The position numbers were made by a program, and so were the translations under genes. From Idiomarina baltica OS145 (lineage in GTDB: Bacteria; Pseudomonadota; Gammaproteobacteria; Enterobacterales; Alteromonadaceae): a DNA stretch of 64,000 bases. The stretch covers positions 3,354-67,353 of the forward strand of contig NZ_CH672403.1 of NCBI RefSeq assembly GCF_000152885.1, in the 5' to 3' direction. Below the pieces are notes generated by a model, which was not told the origin of the DNA, did no database searches, and was given only the letters and a program-made list of their open reading frames with translations. Below, piece after piece: positions 25,705 through 32,715 of the stretch; the first letter of the stretch is position 1; each line of letters begins with the position of its first letter.

Positions 25705-26973
25705 ATGAAGTACGCTCAATTCACAGTTAAGCACCTCAAAGGACTGGAGCCTCGCTCAAAGAAGTATGAGGAGTGGGAAACATCGTCGCAACGTAACACC
25801 GGGCGACTGGGGGTTGTTGTCTACCCCTCCGGAACCAAAACGTTTGTATTTCGCTACTATGTTAATAGCAAGCGCAGCTATATCACGCTTGGTACATTCC
25901 CTGACCTTTCACTAACAAAGGCTCGTGAAAAGGCTAACCTGCTATCTCAGTCGGTAGCAAACGGGGTTGATCCTAAAACCTTGGGACCAACAGCCATTTC
26001 GGCAAAAGTGCAAAGTGTCACTACCGGGAGTTTTGGTGAATTAATTGAATACTATGTAAGCGACATGCGACGCAAAGGACGACGCACAGCGGATGAAGTA
26101 AAAGCGGATCTTGAGCGCAATGCCCTGCCAATTATTCCTGCTGGCCAGCCTGCGAACCAGGTATCGTCAGAGCAAATAAAGCGAGTATTAGCGGTAATGA
26201 TACGCCGTGGCGCTGTCGCTCACTCCAACCGAGTTAGAGCTTATCTACATGCCGCATTTTCTGCGGGTTTGAAGCACGACAACAACCCTGCAGATCAGAG
26301 TTCATCGTTTTTATTTCGTTTAGAGAAGAACCCCGTGGCAGTAATTCCTACCCAACGCCATGCGGAAATACCCAGAGACAGGCTATTAGCCGAAAGTGAG
26401 CTCGAAAAAATTTTCGAGGCGCTTAACGACTCGCAGAAAAACGGTGTCAGTGCAGACTTCAGACTGCTAATCAAGGTTCACCTTTATTCCGGGGGGCAGC
26501 GTCCTTTTGAGATTATGAACTCTAAGTGGAGTGACATCGATTTTGAAACTGGCGATTGGTTAATGCATGGTGATATTACGAAAAATGGCAGGGACCACAT
26601 TATTCCACTTACTCCGCAACTAACAAATTACTTAGAGCAGCTCAAAAGCTTTGCTGGGATCAGTGATTTGGTTATGCCGAAACGAAATATTTTTACCGAA
26701 GCAGCACCTTCCAGCAGCTTGGCGCACGCTTACAAAAAAATTCAGAAGCGTTACGGCATTGCAGACTTCCAGCCTCGCGATCTTCGGCGTACCGCAAAAA
26801 CATTAATGCTACGCCACAAAATGGGAACCGAAAATCACCTTAACCGGCTCCACAACCACGCTTTTTCGGACGTATCCAACCGGCACTATAACCGCTACGA
26901 CTACCGCGACGAAAAGCTCGAGATCTTAGAGCGTTGGTCAAAGCTCCTTGACGAGTTGGGAGGTGCCCGATGA
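25705..26973 (+). CDS. P4-type tyrosine integrase of the island
   Basis: A 422-aa integrase: N-terminal DUF4102 arm-binding domain (about residues 1-85; KTFVFRYYVNSKRSYITLGT), core-binding SAM-like domain (about 110-200) and C-terminal catalytic domain with Arg266 (SGGQRPFEI), Arg361 (RDLRRTA) and nucleophile Tyr395 (RHYNRYDY). The usual His of the HxxR box is Arg358 here. It catalyses integration and excision at the tRNA-Ile 3' end. Its gene lies 3.3 kb from the tRNA, further than in most P4-type islands, and it overlaps the LytTR gene by 4 bp. Confidence 0.95.
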   Translation: MKYAQFTVKHLKGLEPRSKKYEEWETSSQRNTGRLGVVVYPSGTKTFVFRYYVNSKRSYITLGTFPDLSLTKAREKANLLSQSVANGVDPKTLGPTAISAKVQSVTTGSFGELIEYYVSDMRRKGRRTADEVKADLERNALPIIPAGQPANQVSSEQIKRVLAVMIRRGAVAHSNRVRAYLHAAFSAGLKHDNNPADQSSSFLFRLEKNPVAVIPTQRHAEIPRDRLLAESELEKIFEALNDSQKNGVSADFRLLIKVHLYSGGQRPFEIMNSKWSDIDFETGDWLMHGDITKNGRDHIIPLTPQLTNYLEQLKSFAGISDLVMPKRNIFTEAAPSSSLAHAYKKIQKRYGIADFQPRDLRRTAKTLMLRHKMGTENHLNRLHNHAFSDVSNRHYNRYDYRDEKLEILERWSKLLDELGGAR

Positions 26974-27350
26974 GCGGGATCATTGCAGTAACACAACCTG
27001 GAAAAATCAAGTTTCTAAGACTTGGCGATATTACTCACATTACTGCCTGCGGTAACTATGTCGAGTTTCATCTTGTTACTGGCAAGCGCTTTTTAAGCAG
27101 AATGACATTAAGCGGAGTTGAGCAGGCAAATCTCAGTTCTTTTATTCGAATTTCCCGTCGCACTATCGTCAATGTGGTGTTTATAGATTACGCGCATAGT
27201 GAACTTGGTCGGTTTAACAATATCGTTCTCATCAACGGTGCAGAGCTTCGTACTTCAAAAGCATACCTGCCTAATTTGCTCAGTATTTGCGAGATACGAA
27301 GTGCGAAAAACACTCGACCTGAGGTGCGTAAACATGTTTACGGAGAATAA
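26970..27350 (+). CDS. LytTR-domain DNA-binding protein overlapping the integrase gene
   Basis: A 126-aa protein made almost entirely of a LytTR domain: KFLRLGDITHITACGNYVEF, FIRISRRTIVNVVFIDYAHS and VLINGAELRTSKAYLPNLL follow the LytTR strand pattern. There is no receiver domain or membrane part. Its ATG overlaps the integrase TGA by 4 bp (ATGA), so the two are translationally coupled. It is probably a regulator of the island, a role normally taken by an AlpA or excisionase protein. Confidence 0.85.
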   Translation: MSGIIAVTQPGKIKFLRLGDITHITACGNYVEFHLVTGKRFLSRMTLSGVEQANLSSFIRISRRTIVNVVFIDYAHSELGRFNNIVLINGAELRTSKAYLPNLLSICEIRSAKNTRPEVRKHVYGE

Positions 27351-27368
27351 ATTTAATTATTTTGGTCG

Positions 27369-27400
27369 TTTTGATCCGACATCGGATCAATACGGATCAA
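27369..27400. promoter_or_regulatory. Palindromic operator candidate TTGATCCG/CGGATCAA
   Basis: TTGATCCG (27371-27378) and CGGATCAA (27383-27390) form an inverted repeat with a 4-bp spacer, and a third half-site CGGATCAA follows at 27393-27400, ten bases after the second. The half-site with its T-run also occurs at 1631 and 25625. A -35-like TTGACT near 27419 lies downstream, so a regulator bound here could control the next operon. Likely ligands are the LytTR protein, an AlpA-like protein or the integrase. Confidence 0.6.
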
Positions 27401-27485
27401 GTCGGTTACTCAGACTATTGACTCTCAAGATCCTCACTGATCAAATTTACAGTGTTTTGTTATTACACGGTAAAGAGAGAGAAAC

Positions 27486-28148
27486 ATGCCAGTTATTAAC
27501 TTTGAGATTAAAAACCGCCGACTTATTTCAGCGTTATTGGTTAAGTCGCGCATTATTCAATATATGTTTAACGACAAGTCAATTAATGCAGTTGCGTTCG
27601 CACAAGGCTGGTGGCAGGCACAGCTTGCACAGCAAAGCGAAGTGCGTTCCACGCTGGAATTTCCCTCAATGGCTATTGATTTGTACAAACATTTTAAGCG
27701 TAGCTATGAATTCGATACAGCCAAGTACGAGCTGTCAGAAGCTGGCATTTTCCACCGCTTACGTTACCCGAGATCTTTCCCGGGTACCATCACACCAGAA
27801 ATTTACGAGGAATTTTGTATGAAACCACGACTTGAAGAAGCTTACGTTTTTAAACGCCACCAAATTGTTCTGAGCGATGATGAACAAGTGATGGCAGATA
27901 AGATTGCCCGCTGTTTGTGTAAAACATACATGGAGTTAGACAGTGACGATGCAGTGATGCTGGTCGGGGACGGGCATGAGAAGAACAACCGCGAAGCAAT
28001 AAAAACCTGGGTACGTAAAGCGTTATTTTTCTATGGCCTCCCATTCAACTCGTCTTCAACTGAATTTCTTCAAAAAAAGTTAGATGAAGTTTGGGTTACT
28101 TGGGAGAACCCACTTTGGTCATTTGAAAATAAGGAGTTCGCACAATGA
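27486..28148 (+). CDS. 220-aa unknown protein, first gene of a two-gene island operon
   Basis: A soluble protein (MPVINFEIKNRRLISALL...) with aromatic-rich segments (FAQGWWQAQLAQQ; SIDLYKHF-like helix near 65). It has no recognisable motif. The ribosome site is a GAGAGAGA run. Its stop overlaps the next gene's ATG by 4 bp, so the pair is coupled. It sits between the integrase/LytTR genes and the tRNA, where regulatory or transfer functions are common. Function unknown. Confidence 0.72.
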   Translation: MPVINFEIKNRRLISALLVKSRIIQYMFNDKSINAVAFAQGWWQAQLAQQSEVRSTLEFPSMAIDLYKHFKRSYEFDTAKYELSEAGIFHRLRYPRSFPGTITPEIYEEFCMKPRLEEAYVFKRHQIVLSDDEQVMADKIARCLCKTYMELDSDDAVMLVGDGHEKNNREAIKTWVRKALFFYGLPFNSSSTEFLQKKLDEVWVTWENPLWSFENKEFAQ

Positions 28149-29326
28149 ACCTGCACAAATTTTTAGCATCTACTGATAACGACCTTGACGTCAACGACTT
28201 GAGTTTTCTGAACAATATTGGGAATTCTAGTCGCTACTCGGCGCTTTTTCATAAGGCAATCGAACTACGGCAGGTGCACCAAAATGAGCTAGCGAAGCGA
28301 AAAAATAAGGCTGTAACCAAGTACTCGTTTGATATCTTACCTTTTTCGACCAAGGCCGGTAAAGCGTTGTTCACACTGCTCGTTAGAGAAATTATTGCTG
28401 CGCGTGATCCCGAAAGAGACGTTAAAAACTTTAAAGTCGTTTTCGCTGATGATGTTATTGATGCTGACCGAGAAGTCTTTAAAAACTACTTCAGGCAGTA
28501 TGATCGTTACCCGATCGTTGTGGTTTTTCTAACCACTGTTGTTACTACGACAATTCGGCATTTGCGCAATATTAAAAACATCACCGACATTATTCCGGCA
28601 TACACTCGCAAGTTGGCTCTCGCCATGTCAGAGGTGCAAGTATATCCTCTCGAGGAACCCTCTTTTGTCAGCTTAGAGCGCGTTGAGAGTGGGGTGCGAG
28701 AAGATGGTAGCGCTAAAATACGATTCAATGTTACCTCCGAATTCTCGGATGGCAGCGTTATCGTAAATCGCTACGTTCATAGAAACGTAAAAAGCCCATT
28801 TCCGAAGAAATTTTCGGTACGAACCTTAACGGCCGAGCGTTACCAAGAGTTTGGCGTAGTCTACGTATATCGCGTGATGTTTGAATCGTCGAGCGGTCCA
28901 CGGTTTGTCTATAAAACAGGCAAAACGAAGGTCGCATTAAATTGTCGAGATCAAGAATCAGTGAACAATGCACTGAAACGCGCGGCTCGCAAACGAGCAT
29001 TAAGCTACAGCCATAACGTCATTCACAGAGCGAGCAGTGTCGATCTGGTCTTCTATTATATATGTTCATCGGAAGATGCTGCGTTTCGACTAGAGCAGCG
29101 GATCCTGAGCCGTACTGTTGCTTTGGGTATCGAACACTATTCAGAGTACGAGCAGTTTATACATACCAAGCGTCGCCTTCGCGAATACCGAGTGCCCGAG
29201 GGCAATGCGCGCTTTGATTTTTTTACCTACATTCGAGATGCGGAGCATGAGTCTGAAGTAGAACAATTCGAAGATTTAACATCCAGTCCACTTCGCTTAA
29301 TCTCGTCACCATCGGCAAGCGCCTAA
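28145..29326 (+). CDS. 393-aa unknown protein with a possible degenerate GIY-YIG region
   Basis: Starts with an excellent AAGGAG site overlapping the preceding gene. The N-terminal half (about residues 1-190) is novel to me and includes a strongly hydrophobic strand (PIVVVFLTTVVTTTI). Residues about 238-325 contain VVYVYRVMF, FVYKTGKTK and a late EDAAFRLEQRIL, which resembles the strand, GKT and Glu elements of GIY-YIG nucleases, but the first Gly-Ile-Tyr is replaced. The resemblance is weak. It is translationally coupled to the 27486 gene. Confidence 0.68.
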   Translation: MNLHKFLASTDNDLDVNDLSFLNNIGNSSRYSALFHKAIELRQVHQNELAKRKNKAVTKYSFDILPFSTKAGKALFTLLVREIIAARDPERDVKNFKVVFADDVIDADREVFKNYFRQYDRYPIVVVFLTTVVTTTIRHLRNIKNITDIIPAYTRKLALAMSEVQVYPLEEPSFVSLERVESGVREDGSAKIRFNVTSEFSDGSVIVNRYVHRNVKSPFPKKFSVRTLTAERYQEFGVVYVYRVMFESSSGPRFVYKTGKTKVALNCRDQESVNNALKRAARKRALSYSHNVIHRASSVDLVFYYICSSEDAAFRLEQRILSRTVALGIEHYSEYEQFIHTKRRLREYRVPEGNARFDFFTYIRDAEHESEVEQFEDLTSSPLRLISSPSASA

Positions 29327-29335
29327 TTTTTCTAT

Positions 29336-29366
29336 AGCTATGTCACAAAGTTTTTGTGACATAGCT
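29336..29366. repeat. Perfect 14-bp palindrome after the 28145 gene
   Basis: AGCTATGTCACAAA-GTT-TTTGTGACATAGCT is a perfect inverted repeat with a 3-nt loop, 10 bp after the stop of the 393-aa gene. No T-run follows (CCCCGTATT), so it is either a factor-dependent 3' end hairpin or a protein-binding site. Confidence 0.75.
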
Positions 29367-29479
29367 CCCCGTATTTCTCCTAGCAGCACAAACTAAGGCT
29401 AACCAGCTGATACTTAAAATACTTCGCTAAGAATTTTGTTGATAACAAACGAATCCGGTCAAAAATTAATGAAGTGTGC

Positions 29480-29513
29480 TGAACAGACATGCCGAATTCG
29501 AGGGGTCTGTTCA
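29480..29513. promoter_or_regulatory. Inverted repeat upstream of the small HTH genes
   Basis: TGAACAGAC (29480-29488) and GTCTGTTCA (29505-29513) are perfect 9-bp inverted copies separated by 16 bp. They lie about 90 bp before the first small HTH gene in a 275-bp AT-rich gap, and could be the operator of these genes or an RNA hairpin. Confidence 0.55.
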
Positions 29514-29601
29514 AAATCTCATGCTTTTTTGCAGCGATAATTGTTCCCGAACGATACCGGTTCAAACCTTAATTTTTTAAATTATTCAGAGGTTATCTAA
29601 A

Positions 29602-29868
29602 ATGAAGAAAACTAACGAGATTCTAGAGCACCCAGTCCTTGCTCACACGTTACTAACTACCGTTTTGATCAGCAAAAAACAAATCGTCACCACATTTAAT
29701 GTTCCGAGCTCCACATGGTACGACTGGTACCGAACGGGCTTCGCCCCAGCCCCAGTATTGCAACGAGACGGGTGTCACCGCAAATGGCGACTGATTGATG
29801 TGATCAATTTTTTTGCGTCATTACACAATTCAGATAACAAGCGCAAAGGTTACGGTAACTGCAAATAG
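29602..29868 (+). CDS. Small HTH protein, AlpA/excisionase-like
   Basis: 88 aa (MKKTNEILEHPVLAH...). The centre carries an HTH reading ISKKQIVTTFNVPSSTWYDW followed by a wing-like RKWRLIDVINFF, the pattern of MerR-type AlpA/excisionase proteins that read the first helix as a selector and the second as DNA-binding. It lies 10 bp before another small HTH gene and about 420 bp from the tRNA, as expected for a recombination directionality factor. Exact role not proven. Confidence 0.72.
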   Translation: MKKTNEILEHPVLAHTLLTTVLISKKQIVTTFNVPSSTWYDWYRTGFAPAPVLQRDGCHRKWRLIDVINFFASLHNSDNKRKGYGNCK

Positions 29869-29877
29869 GAGATAGCA

Positions 29878-30102
29878 ATGTATAAAGCATTCTTAACGAT
29901 TGAGGATCTTTGCGGCCTGTTTAACCGTGAAGAACGTGTTATTCGCAAATGGATAGCTGCAAACGCTTTTCCTAAGGGAGTGAAAGTCCCTATGACAGAA
30001 GGAGAGTTTTGGCATGTCGATACGATAAACAATTATTTAAGATTTCCTGTGTATCGCCATCCTACTCTGGCAGAACATCGCCCCAAGAGGAAATTAGCTT
30101 GA
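29878..30102 (+). CDS. Small HTH_17/AlpA-like protein
   Basis: 74 aa. FLTIEDLCGLFNREERVIRK followed by WIAANAFPKG is the usual HTH_17/excisionase pattern (read a site, insert the recognition helix, bend DNA), and the strand EFWHVDTINNYLRFP fits the wing. GGAGA lies upstream. It is the last gene before the tRNA and is followed by a clear terminator at 30119. Probably an excisionase or regulator of the island. Confidence 0.78.
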   Translation: MYKAFLTIEDLCGLFNREERVIRKWIAANAFPKGVKVPMTEGEFWHVDTINNYLRFPVYRHPTLAEHRPKRKLA

Positions 30103-30118
30103 TAATAAAACTTACGAA

Positions 30119-30143
30119 AAGCCATCCGCCGGGGTGGCTTTTT
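30119..30143 (+). terminator. Rho-independent terminator after the last island gene
   Basis: AAGCCATCC-gccg-GGGTGGCTT (one G-U pair) followed by TTTTT. It ends transcription of the small HTH genes before the attachment site. Confidence 0.85.
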
Positions 30144-30165
30144 GCTATTACGGCTCTTAAATAAT

Positions 30166-30227
30166 TTTTGATCTTAAATAACGGGGCTGATCACTCGTCA
30201 GAACTAACTACCGCTCTAACTACCGCT
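30166..30227. promoter_or_regulatory. Candidate integrase arm-type sites, right end
   Basis: TTTTGATCTTAA (30166-30177) is identical to 1657-1668, and TAACTACCGCT occurs at 30205-30215 and 30217-30227 (12-bp spacing), matching 1678-1688. The set lies about 50-115 bp from the attachment repeat, inside the island. Confidence 0.55.
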
Positions 30228-30279
30228 TTTTGAAATGACACCATCCTTTTCACGACTTAAATATTCGCTAAGTCTTTGA

Positions 30280-30332
30280 AAAATATGGTGGCCCCTCGCA
30301 GATTTGAACTGCGGACCAACCGATTATGAGTC
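30280..30332. repeat. Proximal attachment repeat overlapping the tRNA-Ile 3' half
   Basis: Matches 1501-1553 (51/53). It covers the tRNA 3' end including CCA, T arm, variable loop and part of the anticodon stem, the standard target of P4-type integrases. Crossover must lie in the 41 identical bases 30292-30332. Confidence 0.92.
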
Positions 30333-30361
30333 GGGTGCTCTAACCACTGAGCTAAGGGGCC
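30286..30361 (-). tRNA. tRNA-Ile (CAU anticodon, lysidine-dependent)
   Basis: Read on the minus strand: acceptor GGCCCCT/AGGGGCC, D arm AGCTC...GAGC, anticodon loop ACTCATAA with anticodon CAT, T arm TTCAAAT, discriminator A and encoded CCA. It closely resembles tRNA-Ile2 (E. coli ileX), whose C34 is turned into lysidine by TilS so that it reads AUA. In E. coli ileX also lies near rpoD, which supports a conserved position. It could only be a tRNA-Met by anticodon, but the acceptor GGCCCC argues for Ile2. Confidence 0.92.
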
Positions 30362-30412
30362 ATTTTAGAAGTGAGTCGCTTAGAAAGCGGCGCAAATTAT
30401 ACGAACTTTTTG

Positions 30413-31852
30413 CTAGCTTGTCATCGGTATCTTTAAGATAAATCGAGAGATTTCGCCGTTTGATTGAAATTCGACCGACCCTTTTAAGCTGCTGACAAGG
30501 TCCTTCACCAAACGTAAGCCATCTCCGTAACGTTCAGGCTTTACATCATCAAACCTAAATAAGTTCTGCTCGACATCTCGGCGTACACTCGGATTTTCGT
30601 CGACAACTTCCAAAACTACGTTGTCGTCCTGTTTGCATACACGGATAAATATCTCGCCCGCCTGCGGACCAAATTTTAATGAATGTAAAATAATGATATC
30701 GAGCGTAAAGCGAAGCAGTAGCGGGTTCGTTATCACATGCACATCGTCATCACATACCGCTGCAATTGTTTGGCGGTCGTTCGCATGACGTTGTTGATGA
30801 AAGTCTGCCAATGCTCGTGTCCAACGATTCATCGCTACTTCCGCAACGGGTCCCTGCTTTTTGTGACGAACATCAATTTGTGCTAACGCTTGGCAAAGAT
30901 ATTCGGCAGCATCGAGTTCTCGCTGCAATTTCTCGAACTGGTGAGTCGACGTATCCGAAACCACCGTTGTAACATCCCGCTGCAGTTGTTCAATACGTCC
31001 GCGCAGTTCCTCAGCAAAGGCGAGTGCTGCGCGTCCGATAATCGACAACTCATTAATCTGTCCGAGTTTCGCTTCTAACGAGTTAATCGCACGCTCTGCA
31101 TTGTGTCGTTTTTGCCGTGCCTGATACAACAATAGTAAAAATGGCTGCACGTCGTTAATGGCTGATGTGGTCGGCACGGGCGCAGCTTCGTCATGAAGTT
31201 GTTCTGTAAGCTTCTCTCGCTCGGTCAGCCAGCCTCTCTCAAAGTTACGGTTACGTACCAGCATCATGGTGCCAATCACAGCAAGTAAGCCGAAAATGCC
31301 GAATAGCACACCGACTAAACTTGCAGGGACCAATGACGTCCGCTTCATTAACCAAGCAGCTAAACCCCGGTGAGTGGTGACCGGGCAGGAGACGGTAATC
31401 ACCGCAGCATCCACCGACTGTCTGACAGACGTAAGTATGTTGGATTCATCGACGGCTTGCCGTGACAAGGCACTGAGCAGTGCCATTTCGGACTGAGGCA
31501 CGTCGGTTTTAATACTTGACCCTACATAGGTAGGAAAGGCATAGCCAAAGAATTCGCTGGCGACATCCCAATACCCCCCCTCGACTCCCTGAAGTTTACT
31601 CGTTTCGCGGTACATAACCTGCTGCAACAAGTCGGGGTTAGTGACCTGATAGTGAGGCTCTGCGTTGGTGGGGTAGAGTTGGGTGATTTCTGTACGCACT
31701 TGCTCACAACTCGACGCAAGTCCTTCAGTTGAACGACTGATCAGCTGTGATGGCGAATACCAAAATGTGAGACCAATACCGAAAATAGCGATGGCGATGA
31801 TTGTCATCGCCATCCAACGGTTCTGGTTACTTATTGAGGAGAGCGAATACAC
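30413..31852 (-). CDS. Membrane protein with a degenerate histidine-kinase module
   Basis: A 479-aa protein: N-terminal membrane helix (about residues 13-31), a periplasmic sensor region of about 140 aa, a second helix (about 173-200), a coiled coil, a DHp-like helix and an ATPase-like end. The DHp segment reads AFAEELRGRIEQL with Glu where the phospho-accepting His should be. The N box reads LDIIILHSLKFG without the key Asn. The Gly-rich G2 box (RYGDGLRLVKDL) and a DEN at the G1 position remain. So it resembles a pseudo-histidine kinase, perhaps a signal-dependent scaffold. It neighbours tRNA-Ile on one side and the amidohydrolase on the other, all transcribed leftward. Confidence 0.75.
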   Translation of the reverse strand: MYSLSSISNQNRWMAMTIIAIAIFGIGLTFWYSPSQLISRSTEGLASSCEQVRTEITQLYPTNAEPHYQVTNPDLLQQVMYRETSKLQGVEGGYWDVASEFFGYAFPTYVGSSIKTDVPQSEMALLSALSRQAVDESNILTSVRQSVDAAVITVSCPVTTHRGLAAWLMKRTSLVPASLVGVLFGIFGLLAVIGTMMLVRNRNFERGWLTEREKLTEQLHDEAAPVPTTSAINDVQPFLLLLYQARQKRHNAERAINSLEAKLGQINELSIIGRAALAFAEELRGRIEQLQRDVTTVVSDTSTHQFEKLQRELDAAEYLCQALAQIDVRHKKQGPVAEVAMNRWTRALADFHQQRHANDRQTIAAVCDDDVHVITNPLLLRFTLDIIILHSLKFGPQAGEIFIRVCKQDDNVVLEVVDENPSVRRDVEQNLFRFDDVKPERYGDGLRLVKDLVSSLKGSVEFQSNGEISRFILKIPMTS

Positions 31853-31880
31853 GCGCCACCTTATCTAGAAATTAAACACC

Positions 31881-32657
31881 TTAGGGTAGTTTATAAAACT
31901 CTTTGGCGTTTTGGTAGAACACTTTATCCGCGGCATCAGAGTCATCAAGTGCTTCAACAATGGTGTCAATATCACTCGGCTCAAACCCGCGATTACTACG
32001 CGTACCCGGTAAGTCTGTGCCAAACATTAGACAATCAGGGTTCGTCTTATAGAGCGTCTTAATTGCTTCTGTAATATTCACTTCGGTACGCCCAAAGCCG
32101 CTTGCTTTGATATTCACACCGCCCTCAGCTAATCGGCGCACTTGAGAAAGGCCTGACTTAGCCATACCCAAGTGGTCCACGCTCAGTTTAGGCAACTTCA
32201 ACAATGTAGGCACCATATCGTCAAGTTCACGACTATCGACATAAATTTCCAAGTGCCACCCTGCTAAATCCCAGATACGACGCCCGAATTCGACAATCCC
32301 TTCGATATCTCTATGTACACCACGCTTTAAGTTAACGCGGACACCACGGATACGATGCTCATTAAGTTGCTGAATTTTCTCATCACTGACACTACCCGGT
32401 AACTGAGTAACGCCGACATAATTATCCCCCAGGTTTCCAAGCGCTGCTTTCAAATAGCGTTGCTCGAAGCCCTGAAAGGAACCTGAAACAATGACGCCAC
32501 CTTCGATAGGCATTCCTGTCACAAGGCGGTTGTAGTCGTCAATGTAAAAAGGCTTTGGGATGTGACCTTGGTTTTCTATCAACGGAAACGCTTCATCATA
32601 GATATGAAGATGCGAGTCTATAATCCGTTTTGGCCAATGTTCACGATTAATTCCCAT
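31881..32657 (-). CDS. Amidohydrolase-family TIM-barrel hydrolase
   Basis: 258 aa from ATG 32657 (MGINREHWPKRIIDSHLHIY), chosen for the AAAGGAGG site just upstream; an in-frame start exists at 32705. Motifs of Amidohydro_2: DSHLHIYD near the N-terminus (metal-binding His-x-His), HLEIYVDS, LSVDHLGMAKSG (His on a later strand) and MFGTDLPG (catalytic Asp). These enzymes hydrolyse lactones or amides or decarboxylate aromatic acids; the substrate cannot be deduced. It lies 58 bp downstream of the rpoD stop. Confidence 0.88.
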   Translation of the reverse strand: MGINREHWPKRIIDSHLHIYDEAFPLIENQGHIPKPFYIDDYNRLVTGMPIEGGVIVSGSFQGFEQRYLKAALGNLGDNYVGVTQLPGSVSDEKIQQLNEHRIRGVRVNLKRGVHRDIEGIVEFGRRIWDLAGWHLEIYVDSRELDDMVPTLLKLPKLSVDHLGMAKSGLSQVRRLAEGGVNIKASGFGRTEVNITEAIKTLYKTNPDCLMFGTDLPGTRSNRGFEPSDIDTIVEALDDSDAADKVFYQNAKEFYKLP

Positions 32658-32715
32658 ACTGCCTCCTTTCTTAGTAACAGAATCACTCAAGTAGAGCTTG
32701 AGCAATTACATACGG

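Noticed and set aside
27199-27822. 207-aa plus-strand ORF overlapping the LytTR and 27486 genes
   Set aside because: Out of frame with two well-supported genes on the same strand and Ser/Cys-rich like a shadow frame.
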